From Megachile rotundata (taxonomy: Eukaryota; Arthropoda; Insecta; Hymenoptera; Megachilidae), in NCBI RefSeq assembly GCF_050947335.1, contig NC_134995.1, positions 7,478,501 to 7,542,500 of the forward strand: 64,000 nucleotides of DNA. The letters are read 5' to 3'. The position numbers were made by a program, and so were the translations under genes. Below are positions 38,233 through 50,279 of this stretch, piece after piece; the stretch's first letter is position 1; the number at the start of each line of letters is the position of its first letter. Under the pieces are notes generated by a model that ran no database searches, was not told where the DNA came from, and saw only the letters and a list, made by a program, of their open reading frames with translations.

Positions 38233-39084
38233 ACAATTTGGGGTTTGGGAATTTGGAATTTGGGGGATTTGGAATTAGGGGGATTTGGAGTTTGGGGGAT
38301 TTGGAGTTTGGGGAATTTGGAATTTGGGAGATTTGGAATTTGGGAGATTTGGAATTTGGGAGATTTGGAATTTGGGAGATTTGGAATTTGGGGGATTTGG
38401 TATTTGGGGGATTTGGGAATTGGGGAATTTGGAAGTTGGGGAATTTGGAATTTGGGGGATTTGGTATTTGGGGGATTTGGGAATTGGGGAATTTGGAAGT
38501 TGGGGAATTTGGAATTTGGGGGATTTGGAATTAGGGGGATTTGGAGTTTGGGGGATTTGGAGTTTGGGGAATTTGGAATTTGGGAGATTTGGAATTTGGG
38601 AGATTTGGAATTTGGGAGATTTGGAATTTGGGAGATTTGGAATTTGGGGGATTTGGTATTTGGGGGATTTGGGAATTGGGGAATTTGGAAGTTGGGGAAT
38701 TTGGAATTTGGGGGATTTGGTATTTGGGGGATTTGGGAATTGGGGAATTTGGAAGTTGGGGAATTTGGAATTTGGGGGATTTGGTATTTGGGGGATTTGG
38801 GAATTGGGGAATTTGGAAGTTGGGGAATTTGGAATTTGGGGGATTTGGAAGTTGGGGAATTTGGAATTTGGGGAATTTGGAATTTGGGGGATTTGGAATT
38901 TGGGAGATTTGGAATTTGGGGAATTTGGAAGTTGGGGAATTTGGAATTTGGGGAATTTGGAATTTGGGGAATTTGGAATTTGGGAGATTTGGAATTTGGA
39001 AGATTTGGAAGTTGGGGAATTTGGAATTTGAGGGATTTGGAATTTAGGGAATTTGGAAGTTGGAGAATTTGGAATTTGGAGGAT
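38233..39084. repeat. 16-bp array with 256-bp higher-order unit, nested in the 27-bp array
   Basis: Octamer-pair monomers (GGAATTTG GGGGATTT and variants) are arranged in a 256-bp higher-order unit of sixteen monomers: the distinctive run beginning at 38277 recurs at 38533 with the same order of variants for over 150 bp. Flanking sequence on both sides belongs to the 27-bp family, so this array lies inside the other. + and - frames of about 318 codons span it and are artefacts of the stop-free monomer. Confidence 0.95.
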
Positions 39085-39225
39085 TTGCCAATCCTCCTAA
39101 AATGTGAAGCCCCATTAAACCCTCTGAAATGCGGAACCAATTCCCCAAAAAATGTAAAATCCTGCTAAACCCGCAAAATCTAGAACCTCGCAAAACCTCC
39201 TACAATATGGAGCCCCGTTAATCCA
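39085..39225. repeat. Right-hand remainder of the 27-bp array
   Basis: Continues the AAAATGTGGAACC family after the nested array. Its first 38 bp (39085-39122) match 38195-38232 on the left side at 33 of 38 positions. Confidence 0.85.
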
Positions 39226-39894
39226 CCCCTACTTAATACATCCCTGTCTGACAACCGCTGTACGCACGTTCCTCGATGTTTGAACTTTGACACGTGACAA
39301 TTAAATCATCTGCCAGTTTCTATTCAGTCGTTGACTCGTCTCGTTGAGGCGCCATGACGGTAAATTGAGCGTGGGCCGACACACAAACACCGTCTTTTCG
39401 ATGGTGGGCGAAGAAATGGTCACCTCGTGTCGCGCAATCAACGGAAAACTGCAAGAATCTACCAACTTCCGGACCGAAGAACACGTAACTCGACAAGTTT
39501 TAATTGGAAACGGCTACTTGTCCGAGCTTTTCGCTAAAGTTTTAATGAAACCACTCGCCGGTGCTTCAAGCAGCTTGTAGTCGAGGAGGGTCCTTTTTCG
39601 GGATTTTAAAAAGGATCGAGGACTTTTGAGAGCGTTTTAATTTTCGAGAGCGTTCTATCGGGGGGCACCTTGTCGAGGACTTGTGGAATTATTTTTTAGA
39701 TATATACTTTTGTTATTTTATGGAAAATTATTTTTGGTATTCTTGTAGTAGAATTTATTGGGTGTTCGTGTATGTGGAAGGAATTGTTTTTAGGTAGGTT
39801 ATTGTTTGTTTAGAGTGTGTATAATTTAGGATTCTGATATTTGAAAATCTTTTATTTTAGGGAGTTGGTGATTTGGAAATGTTAACTTTGGAAT
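39226..39894. other. Unique DNA
   Basis: 39230-39640 is complex and G+C-richer with a 78-codon + frame lacking recognised domains. No supported exon. Confidence 0.45.
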
Positions 39895-40515
39895 TGATAA
39901 TTTGAAAATTTTGAAATTGAAGAATTTAGAAATTCAAAATTGAGAATTTGGAAACTTGAGAGTTTGGAAACTTGAGAATTTGGAAATTTGAGAGTTTGGA
40001 ATCTTGAAAATTTGGAAATTTGAGAATTTGGAAACTTGAAAATTTGGAAATCTGAGAATTTGGAAACTTGAGAGTTTGGAAATTTGAGAATTTGGAAACT
40101 TCAGAGTTTGGAAATTTGAGAATTTGGATACTTGAGAGTTTGGAAACTTGAGAGTTTGGAAATTTGGGAGTTTGGAAACTTGAGAGTTTGGAAATTTGCG
40201 AATTTGGAAGCTTGAGAGTTTGGAAATTTGAGAATTTGGAAACTTGAGAGTTTGGAAATTTGAGAAATTGGAAACTTGAGAGTTTGGAAATTTGAGAATT
40301 TGGAAACTTGAGAATTTGGAAATTTGAGAATTTGGATACGTGAGAATTTGGAAATTTGAGAATTTGGAAATTTGAGAATTTGGAAACTTGAGAGTTTGGA
40401 AATTCTCTAATTTGGAAACTGGAGAATTTGTAAATTTGAGAGTTTGGAAACTTGAGAATTTGGAAATTCTCAAATTTGGAAATTTGCGAGTTTGGAAATT
40501 CTCAAATTTGAACAT
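39895..40515. repeat. 16-bp array (GAATTTGG AAACTTGA)
   Basis: About 35 copies of a 16-bp two-octamer unit with GAGTTTGG and AAATTTGA variants. The minus frame of 193 codons is open throughout and is repeat-derived. Confidence 0.95.
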
Positions 40516-41164
40516 TTATAAACTCAAAAGTTTGCAAACTTAGCTTGAAAATTCTAAAATTTGAAATTTTACAAATGCAAGAAATATTTTGTTATTTGCA
40601 TCCTAAAAACAAAATTTCCTCAAAATTCAAATTTCCCAATAAAATTATCAAATAATTATCATAGTACTAAACAATGAGAACCACGGTGAACCATTGACCC
40701 TACATAAACCGAGAAAGTTCCCGTACAGAGCAACGAGAGCAATAGACGGTCGAGTAAAAAGACTCTAAGACAGTGATCTTCTTAATCTGCCCATGTACAC
40801 ATCTTCTTTGTTCGTGTTCTCCAATTATACCATACAACCAGCTTTTCTTCTCAACCTGGAAAGTCGAATGACCCGGTCCGGACGTTGACGGACAGTTCTC
40901 GATAACATCAAAAGTCCACTCGAGTCCAGGAACATTTTGTCCCCGTTGTGATTAAGCCTCTGTCCTCGTTAATGCAAATTGAGGTCCTCCTCGTTGACGA
41001 TCATGCTTCTCGTGATCTTCTCTTACTTTCACTGAAGGAAAACTCTTGACAAACTTCTTCAATCATCCTTCATTTTGATTTGATAAATGTCATCTAAATA
41101 ATTTATCAGAGAATTTATACTAAATACATTTTGTTACAAATGTGTTGAATATTTTCAAGTTTGA
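40516..41164. other. Unique DNA
   Basis: 40680-41040 is complex, of ordinary composition, with no supported gene. Confidence 0.45.
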
Positions 41165-41730
41165 AATGTTATGACAAATTTGTTAAAAATATTAGTAGCA
41201 ATAAAATGAAATTTTGTAACATTTCTAGCTGTGTTTTAAACTTACAATTAAATAATTGTAACAAAAAAAAATTATAAAGCTTGAAGTGAACTTAAAGAGC
41301 TGAAGTCTGGATATCATGATAAATTTGTTAAAAATATTAGCAGTAATAAAATGAAATTTTGTAACATTTCTGGCCGTGTTTTAAACTTACAATTAAATAA
41401 TTGTAACAAAAAAAAATGATAAAGCTTGATGTGAAGTTAAAGAGCCGAAGTCTGGATATCATGATAAATTTGTTAAAAATATTAGCAGTAATAAAATGAA
41501 ATTTGTTAACATTTCTAGCTGTTGTAAACTTATAATCAAATAATTGTAACAAAAAAAAATTATAAAGCTTGAAGTGAAGTTAGAGCTGAAGTTTGGATAT
41601 CATGATAAATTTGTTAAAAATATTAGCAGTAATAAAATGAAATTTGTTAACATTTCTAGCTGTGTTTTAAACTTACAATTAAATAATTGTAACAAAAAAA
41701 TTAAAGCTTGAAGTGTATTTCAGGAGAGTA
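41165..41730. repeat. About 144-bp tandem repeat, four copies
   Basis: The word AAATTTGTTAAAAATATTAG starts units at 41176, 41322, 41466 and 41607 (spacings 146, 144, 141). Each unit ends in a poly-A run after AATAATTGTAAC. The copies are very similar, implying recent expansion. Confidence 0.95.
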
Positions 41731-42409
41731 AAGTACTAAAGTGAGAAGCTTGAGCGTTAATGGCTCGTTCGACTATTTTCGGACAATTTACACGCAGATT
41801 CATTAGGTTCTGGGGATAAGCTTCATGGCCCATCTGCCACAATATCCTGAAGGGAAGTTGTTGGTTTCTCCGTGCTTCCCCTTGCACATGATCCCTTCTT
41901 TTCCTGCTTCCTTCCTTCCTGCGACAGGACTAGATCCTCGCACTTTGAACGAACAAAAAATATCCGTACACCGAGCTTGTGGGAATTCACATGCAAATTG
42001 CGATAACAAGAAGCCGCCTTTTCCTTTCGGGAAGCACGTGCAAAACGAGCCATCTGTTCGCGACTATGGAAATTCGATCCCTTTCACTCTTCTCCTTTCG
42101 CTTTTCAGAAAATTTTGGTTTCTTTGTTCGTACACTATTTATAGAATTTTTTGGAATTTTAAAATATTTGCAAAATTACAAGGTTTTAGCAATTTCATAT
42201 TTATAATTTATGTACAGTTTTTTACAACAAAAATATTTTACTGATGCACTGCAATTTTATATTGTTAAATATTCTATTTTTTTATTTTTAATTTAAAACT
42301 ATCATTTTTGTGATACTTTTATTTTCTACTTGATATTTAGATTCATGTTTTGTATAATTTTGAATGGAGGAAATTACATATTTTTGTTAATTATAATAGC
42401 ACATTACAT
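41731..42409. other. Unique DNA
   Basis: 41750-42110 is complex with overlapping open frames on both strands; no recognised protein. The remainder is AT-rich. Confidence 0.45.
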
Positions 42410-42850
42410 TATGCATTTATGTTGTTTAAATAATATACATATTAAATTGCATGTTTATACTATTTAAATAATATTTAAAATTACAGGGTTACATTGCTTA
42501 AATAATATATTATATTTCATGTTTATAATATTTAAATAATATGTTACATTACATGTTTATATTATTTGAATAATATATTACATTGCACGTTTATAAATAA
42601 TACATTGCATTGTACATTTATATTGTCAAATAATACATTACATTCTACCTTTACGTTTTTACAAAATTATAACACGTTGTACATTTATATTGTTTAAATA
42701 ATAAATTGCATTATGTGTTAGGTTACATTGTACATTTACATAGTCCGAATAATATTTTACATTCTATCTCTTCATTTTTAAAAAATTATAATACATAGTA
42801 CATTTATATTGTTTAAATAATATATTACATTGTGTTTATATACATTATGG
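42410..42850. repeat. Degenerate AT-rich repeat
   Basis: The words TACATTGTACATTTATATTG and TTTAAATAATATATTACATT recur every 40-65 bp. The array is diverged. Confidence 0.7.
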
Positions 42851-44139
42851 CAGCCATTTTTATTTTCATCAAAAATATAAGTTCAATGAATAAGAACAAA
42901 AATTTCTTCAGAAGTCATCTTCAAAGATTAGTGAAGAACCTTCATTTTCACGACGTATGAATGTCACTACAAATTTTCGTTCAAATTCTCGAGCTATCGT
43001 TCGTCAATCTGCCGACAAACGTTAATGGATAGGTGCTCGAGATAAATCGACAGACCTCTTCTAAAAGCTATCGAAGTCCGCTTATCGATCCACCAACACC
43101 ATCAATGTTTTCACGTTTCCTATTTTTTCTCCAATAATTTCATTAAACTCGCTGAAATCTTAAGGACTTTGGAACTTTAATTACTTACAAATTAGAGCCT
43201 CTAACTTGAAAATACAAAAATTAAAAAATTTGGAAATTTTAAACATTTTGAAATTGAAAAAAATCAAAAATTTTTTGTTTTACCTATTTTAAAAATAGAA
43301 ATTAGTAATTTAATAACTTGTAAATATAGAAACCCAGAATATTTCTACCCCAAAAACTCAGAAGTCAGATTCAAGTATTTTAAAATATAAAAATTAAAAA
43401 ATTTGAAAAACGTACAATTTAATTTGCAAATATGAAAATTAAATATTCAATGTCCCATAAACTTTGAATAATTAATAACGCTAAAAAAAGTAACGAAGTT
43501 CCTGAAATGTCGTTAAGATTATTTTGACTTTACAAAGGGTTGAAAAAGAAGCTTTCAGCACCCCTAACTTTGAGTACACAGCTAACTTTCAAACTCTTAA
43601 ATCTTGAAGGACAAATTTTCGTTACACCGTAGGAGGGTCAATCGTTACTTTTGGTTGGATACAAGACGAAAAATGGCTAAAACATCCCCGAGAGAGGGGA
43701 GTGGCGTGTATCCAGGCAGTTGCGACAGAGGCTGAAAGCTTCGTGGAGCTTTTAGCGGCGCTGTCTATAGAGCTTGCATATCGTTATCAACCCCCTGACA
43801 ACAGCCGGTCTCGTGTCGGGACGGGATCGATACAGCTTCTATTGCGATATCAACGCGCAAACCCCATGGGCGTATGGGGTGCGGGGGTGGATAGAGGGTT
43901 GCGCAAGCCTTCTCACCCCTCTATTGCAGCTCGCTGCCTCTGGAAATTCTATAGAAATTCTGCGCTCGTACACGTCGACTTTACGCGTTAATTCGTGAAA
44001 TAATTTTATCGAAATTGCCCATCTTTTTACTTTATGGAATACCAGAATTCAATTTCGTGTAATACCATTATTTAATGGTTCGTGTTGCCATTTCTCCTAA
44101 TGAAAATATACAATTTTGTTATACTGTCAAAAAGAATTA
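42851..44139. other. Unique DNA with G+C-rich island
   Basis: 43690-43990 is a CpG-rich island with open frames on the + strand and a short hairpin-capable sequence at 43861-43880 (ACCCCAT paired with ATGGGGT). No domain is recognised. The rest is AT-rich. Confidence 0.45.
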
Positions 44140-44315
44140 TTTTTGTTTATTCTACATTTTATTCTATTATATTTATTGCACATTTTATTCTGTTATATTT
44201 ATTGCACATTTTATTCTGTTACATTTATTGCATATTTTATTCTGTTGTATTTGTTGCAAACTTTATTGCATTGCATTTATTATACATTTTATTATATTAT
44301 ACGTTGTTTACTGAT
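44140..44315. repeat. 26-bp tandem repeat
   Basis: About six copies of a 26-bp unit containing CATTTTATTCTGTTATATTT; three + frames stay open and encode Phe/Leu/Tyr-rich artefacts. Confidence 0.9.
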
Positions 44316-46624
44316 TAATGGAAATCATTGGATAATTACTATTGTTAATGCAGACAGATTAATTATTCATTATTTTGTTTCCTCGAAAATTGATTATTAT
44401 TTAATTGAAGCGTAGATTGCTTTTATTCTTCCATTTAACAAGCTCGTTACTATGGTAATATGTAACCCGTTTGAGATTACAATTTATTTTGTGCATCTTA
44501 AAATTGATGAAAATTCAATTTTATTATATTAAATTAGTGATGTATAATTATGAACATATGTACAATAAAGAATAAATCTGTGTGAGTAATTAATTTGGTA
44601 ATTTTTGAAAAGAAGAAATTGAAATTATCGAAAGTTTACGATCGATTGCGTAGTATTCTTCTTTGAGAATAAAACGAGGGTGCGTGATCACGCTTATGGA
44701 ACTAACGTGTCCATTAAGCAGCCGTGAGCAAACGTCTGCTAGGGTTCCTGGCTACCCTTAATCCGATCGTGACTTATTATGCTCAGAACTATTAATGCGA
44801 TCAAGTATGGTAATACCCCGTAAAAGTTATCGGCTCGTAAAGCGGGAAAAATTCTACCCTGCGTCATTTGTCGCGGATCTACGGTAATAAAATGTGTCCC
44901 ATCCATCAATAAGGCTTTCTTTGTCGTTGATGCATGAAAATCAACCCACAAAACAAAATTGTGTAGTCCAGAATTCAAATAAGTACAAATTATGAAGCAT
45001 AATTACTTCCCAAAATCTTCATTTTATATTTTTACTCGCTAGGACCTTTGAGTTGATTAGAAAGAAAAGTTTAACTCTCTTCTGAAAATGAACCTTTTCT
45101 AACCTGCTCATGATCTTTTGTGACCTACTCGTTTGGATCATATTTTCAAAATTATAAAATTATGTCAATTCCAAAGTCCAAAATTTCAAGTTCCAAACTT
45201 ATGAAATTTTGTAATCCCAAAAGTTAAAAAATCAAAAAGTTCAAAAATCCCAAAAATAAAAATACAAATATCCTTAAAATGTAAAGTGCCCAATTCTAAA
45301 GTCCCAAAATTGCGCCAATTACGCTCATCAGAATTGCAAAAAAGTATTTTCTCCGTCGAATTCCCTTTCAGTACACGGACTAATCGATATTTAGAGGGTT
45401 CAGGAGCATTTCCAGGGGTGTCGGAATTTCGAAAGTCGCCGGTCTATTGTTCGTCTCTTCTGTTCCCCCTTTTTTCCGGTCGTTCGCGTCTTGCAAAGTC
45501 TACAGTCTACGCCAATGTCGGAGGCCCGGTGCTGGCTTCCTAAGGCCAGGTGGTGCACAACCGTTGCCATCCCCAAAAGCCCCGTGTTCCGTTCATGCAG
45601 GCAGCTGCAGCTGCGACATACATGCTGCTTCTTGTACATACTCTTGCACACGAATCGGGTAATACATCTACATTTACAACTGCTTGCTAAATGTTTAGAT
45701 TTGGGTCAAGAAAAAGCCTCGAATTTTCGATTCTCCTGTCTCTTTTGCCTTGCAGCTTTCCTATAAAACATACATGTTTAATTGGACCCGGTACTTTTTA
45801 ATTAAAAATACAATAATAATATTAGACACTGTGTGTACTTATAAGAGATGTGAAACTTTACATAATTATAATAGTTACAATAAAAAAAATACGTCTGTTT
45901 AAATAAAAAATAAATTTGTTATACTTAGCTGCTTCAAGTATAAACATTTAATTTGTCCATAAGTACCAAACGCCATTTTGTTAAAACCAGAGATCTCGGA
46001 TTCAAGAATCTAAAATTAAATCAAATTAAATATAAAAGAGGAGAAATATACATTAGCAAAACTTTTAATATAAATTATACCTTTTTTAATTTTTATATAT
46101 TACGTAATTATTTTTAGACCTCATTGTGCGTTTGAACCAAGTACAACGATCGTACCCCGTCGTTAGTCCACCCGCTGCGAGTCATTGTTTTTACTTACGC
46201 TTTTCTTTATCGGCTATTATCGACCGAGTACATAACCCCTGCGAAACAACAGGGAAGTTTGCTCTTTATCATCGCGTAACGGTTTTCTCCGATAAACACT
46301 GGTCAATGGAAGATAAAATAACAGCTTATCTGCAAGATATCCGCAAGGTAAGATCCTCCAGATATAATAGCGTTTCATTCCACCGCAAGCTTTCCGCTTC
46401 GAGAGGTTAGGAACGTCCGCCTACCGGCCGGCTGTGTTCGTGACCACACACGTACACGTTCATCGACAAAGGCGTGCTCGTACATACACACATACACAAA
46501 CACACACAACCGCGTAATGACAGCAGGGAGTTGGGGCAACATCGAACACAGCAGATGGGGAGTTTGCTTCTGAAACGAAAGCCAGTCGTTGTGGTGGCGT
46601 GGTTCAAGCTGCCCGCCTTTTCCT
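44316..46624. other. Unique DNA with complex islands
   Basis: 44640-44980 and 45290-45740 are complex. The latter has two adjacent CAGCTG E-boxes (45602-45613). 46120-46560 contains a CA-type microsatellite at 46482-46510. An ATG-to-donor segment at 46306-46347 was considered and rejected as an exon. Confidence 0.45.
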
Positions 46625-46740
46625 GGCATCTCCGCGTTATTTCGCGCTCCTTTTATCCTTCTCCCTCGTTTCTCATTCTTTTCGTCGAGATTTGATCCAC
46701 GGAAAACCGGTGACAGGGATGGATCTGTCGCGTGCCTTCC
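46625..46740 (-). repeat. Dispersed repeat, diverged copy C
   Basis: Same orientation as copy A (19744-19965). Shared order: a CGTTATTTCGCGC block, a C/T-rich block ending in CTCGTTTC, a TTTTCCATCGA/TTTTCGTCGA block, and GACAGGGATGGAT against CACAGGGGTGGAT in copy A. More diverged than copies A and B. Confidence 0.5.
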
Positions 46741-47485
46741 TTCCTTCCTTACTTCCGTCTCCGGTGCAGCGCCATCTTCCCCTCTGAGGCATCTCGAGAT
46801 CTCGAACTCTGGCGGGATATTGAAAACTTTCGATATTGTCTTGTCGTAAAGTACGAGATGGGAGGAGATAGAAGAATTATTAAATTAAGTGAGTATATTT
46901 CATTCGAACATTAATACGTTTCTCACTTCAAACGAGAAAATAATAATTCTAGTCAAATCGTAGAATATTCGAAATTGGAACGTTCGAAATTATTTTACGA
47001 AAGTCTAGGTTAGGATCGACGTATCGGTCAGTACCAACTTATACTTCGAGACATTGAATCGAGGCGCGATATTGAAAAGTTCGATATCAAAAGTATTACT
47101 ATACGTACTCAGTTTATTTACCGTACAAGTATAGATTATTTTACCGCAGAGTACAAAGTGCAAAAATTATAGAAATTACTAGAACGAGTGTCATCGCAAA
47201 TGTATTTTATTTGAAAAATTGTAATAATCGTAAAGATTAAGTGAATACGTAGGTACCTGTAGCCCAATATTTGCACATTTTTGTTTAGGTTAGAATTGAT
47301 ACGAAGTGACCAGGTATCGATTGATTATCACAATTGATATTGATATAAAAGATTGCGAAGTAGTTGATACGCTTCAGTTCGAGATATGTATTTACAAGAC
47401 CCAGTTCCAAAAAAGTTTAAAGAGCGTTCGAACTATTTCTTCCAAATACGTCCTCTTTTCTGATCTCGATTCCCAACGATTCTCA
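46741..47485. other. Unique DNA upstream of candidate exon
   Basis: 46741-46910 is complex. 46910-47300 is AT-rich with several CGATAT-containing words. From 47306 to 47485 a frame in register with the candidate exon is open, but it starts at GTG. Confidence 0.45.
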
Positions 47486-47582
47486 ATGGCTTTGGCATTG
47501 TCCTATCATCGTCCAAGAAGACCGTTAACCGTTCATTCAGCCACCAGAGTTGCGCGACTCAGACTCTTAGGAAATGTTTTCG
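47486..47582 (+). CDS. Candidate alternative first exon or 42-nt cassette exon
   Basis: An ATG at 47486 opens 32 codons plus one base that end directly before a consensus GTGAGT donor at 47583. The exon is phase 1, the same as the exon ending at 14418, so both could join the same downstream exon. Alternatively a CAG acceptor ending at 47540 would define a symmetric 42-nt exon (47541-47582), phase 1 on both sides, which could be spliced after the 14418 donor without breaking the frame. The peptide is basic (several Arg in residues 9-27) with no recognised domain. The match of phase has a one-in-three chance of being accidental, and the start context is weak. Confidence 0.3.
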
Positions 47583-48829
47583 GTGAGTACAAATATATTT
47601 TCGTCCATTTTTTTTTTTGTCCCCATGGCGATCCCTCCCGCTAAGATCTAGTATGCTTTTACGATACCCCACACGTGTGGCGCATGGGGCGCTGGTTTAT
47701 AAATACTTAAACGGTTTTCCATGGTGTTATGGTGATGCTGAGATAGCAGATGTTGGGCGGTTAATTAGAATTTAATTATTGCTATGTGTAATAAATTATT
47801 CAAATACGGATATTGAAATTATACAGTCAAAATTAATTACATTTATTACATATTTTAATTTAATAAAATTTCATAATTAATTTAATACATTTTTTTAAAT
47901 TAAACAATTGTAGTATTTGACAGTTAATATGTGCTTGTATGATTTTATATATTATATTAAATTTTTAGTTATAGTTACACTATTTAATTTTTTCACATAC
48001 ATAAATCAGAGAACTTGAATGAAATTAAATAAATATTATGAAAGGTGACATAACGAGGCCATACAAGTCCAACACAATACAGGTTTTAAAAAATACGTTA
48101 AGCTCGTTGAAGTATTAAAAATTCAGACTAACGTTCGATTCAATCTAATATTCTTTCATTCGAAAGAAAGGAAAGTCGATTCACTCTCTCTTCAACCAGT
48201 TCTTCAACAAAGGACTTTGTCGGTAGATTGTGTACTTCTTCTGGGTGTAATACCGCCAGAAGGCTATTTTCGTAATATAGTTGGGGTTATCGTTCATTGA
48301 ACGATTCTTGACCGGATAGTTAGTGAAATTAGCGCACAAGGCACGACTCTTCGCAACACAAGAGGCCAGACACGCGTTTCTTTGTCGTGCGAGGAAGCAG
48401 AATTTCATTAACACCGCTACCACGTGAGTCATCCTTCGTAACACATTACGAATTGTTTATTCCACGATCGAATCTAGTTAACAATTGCGCTCGATGCCCA
48501 TTTCCTGTATTTTCTTTTCTAACCTTCTCCTTTTACTGTACGCAACTACGCATTTTCTTAGAAAAATGACTAAACTCACTTATCGGTATTGACTTATTAG
48601 GGTAATTAAATTTTTATGATTTTGATAGTTTAAACTGCATTTTTAATTTTTGCATACATTTTTTTTTAGAATAGTTCAATTTAATATTTTTATAAAATTT
48701 AAATATACAGTTGTATAGTATAATGGTGAATTTTTGTAAGGTTTAATAATATTGAATATTTAATTTGTAAAAATGTTTTTTACTACCTATTAAATTTTCA
48801 ATAATTGTATACTTGTTAATATTATATTT
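47583..48829. other. Unique intron-like DNA
   Basis: 47583-47700 and 48120-48480 are complex; 47760-48060 and 48590-48830 are AT-rich. No supported exon. Confidence 0.45.
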
Positions 48830-49190
48830 TAATATATGACTGTACACCTGCTAATATTAAAACTTAATAAATAATTGTATATTTGTTAATATTAAAATTT
48901 AATAAATAATTGTATACCTGCTAATATTAAAATTTAATAATTAATTGTATATTTCCTGGTATTAAAATTTAATAAATAGCAGTAAGTTTGCAAATATTAA
49001 AATTTAATAAATAACAGTAAATTTCCCAATATTAAAATTTAATAAACAACAGTAAATTTCCCAATATTAAAATTTAATAAATAACAGTAAATTTCCCAAT
49101 ATTAAAATTTAATAAATAGTTGTAAATTTCCCAATATTAAAATTTAATAAATAATTGTAAACATATTACTATTAAATTATAATAAATGTA
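48830..49190. repeat. 35-bp tandem repeat
   Basis: About ten units of 35 bp carrying CAATATTAAAATTTAATAAA; spacing is exactly 35 bp in the clean part (49022 to 49057). Confidence 0.9.
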
Positions 49191-50279
49191 TCCTTGTATC
49201 TACCTAAACTTAATTTTCCCCAACCAATTATAAACTTGTCAATCTAATTACTAATGTACTAAAATATCACCATAATTAAAAAGTATTAAATGTCTAAATC
49301 TGCATGTAGCTTTCATTATTAAAATTAGAGCAATAATTGAAGAAAGTACGAGCGCTCTGAATAAAAAATGTTAATTATAATTGTCGATGTTATCTAAAGA
49401 AGTTGAAAGGCATGTTTAGACCAAAGTTTAATAAGTCGTTGTTATTAGAAAACACACAGGTCGATTTTACCGTGGCATGTATATGCGTGTTGTGCCTGAA
49501 TTAATTAGAAGCGAATGGGTATTAATTAACTCGTTTCCAGCTTAATTAGTTCACTGACTATTCGTGTAAGGGAAATATGAATTTTATACGACGTTAATGA
49601 AGAACTCTGCGCATGAATATAATGGTGTAGCGAGAAGCTGTTGTAGGAAATTTATGTTGTTGGAGCCTTTAATTTCTGTTTATGGAGTCTCGTTTGAGAA
49701 AGGAAACGCTATTAACTAAAAATATTTTTTCTCCGTGAATTATAATTGTAGTGGAATATTTTATTAGTGATATCCTAACGTGATTCATCGGTGTGATACG
49801 ATCTTTTATTATCTGTTGACAAAAGTCGATAAAGATTGTCGATATCTGGACTTAAAATTGTATTTGTCTCTGTTGTACAATTTGTGCTGATAAATTTTAT
49901 TTTCTTAATTACGTCATGGTATTTAAAATTACATTTGGCATAGTTATTTTTAAAATATTTAATGTGTTTTAAAAAATTTATTATCTGGATTGATAGACAT
50001 CTTTTGGTATAATTTAAAATTAACATTAAAAATAATTTAAAATATATTTTATGGAATTATTTTATAAATATTTTATCTATACTGTGGACTTCTATTTTTT
50101 TTCCATGACTGCTACAATTTTGAGATAAAAAAATTTATACACAATAATTAAGCAATTTATAATTACTATACAATTTTTACCCTTGATATTTCACTAAATT
50201 AAACTTTTTTCAGTACCATCATATTTTTTGTTGTGATATTTTAAGTATCATTATAACTCAATATCTTGATAAAAGAAAA
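49191..50279. other. Unique DNA with homeodomain-type sites
   Basis: 49400-49700 is complex and contains three TAATTA sites spaced 21 and 20 bp apart (49502, 49523, 49543). The rest is AT-rich. Confidence 0.45.

Noticed and set aside
38187..39168. Opposed 317/318-codon frames
   Set aside because: Stop-free 16-bp monomer; several frames are open at once, and variants change residues freely.
39934..40515. 193-codon minus-strand frame
   Set aside because: Product of the 16-bp GAATTTGG AAACTTGA array.
46306..46347. ATG-started 14-codon segment ending at an AAG/GTAAGA donor
   Set aside because: The donor looks good, but the segment is very short, phase 0 (does not match the other exons), and no promoter or homology supports it.
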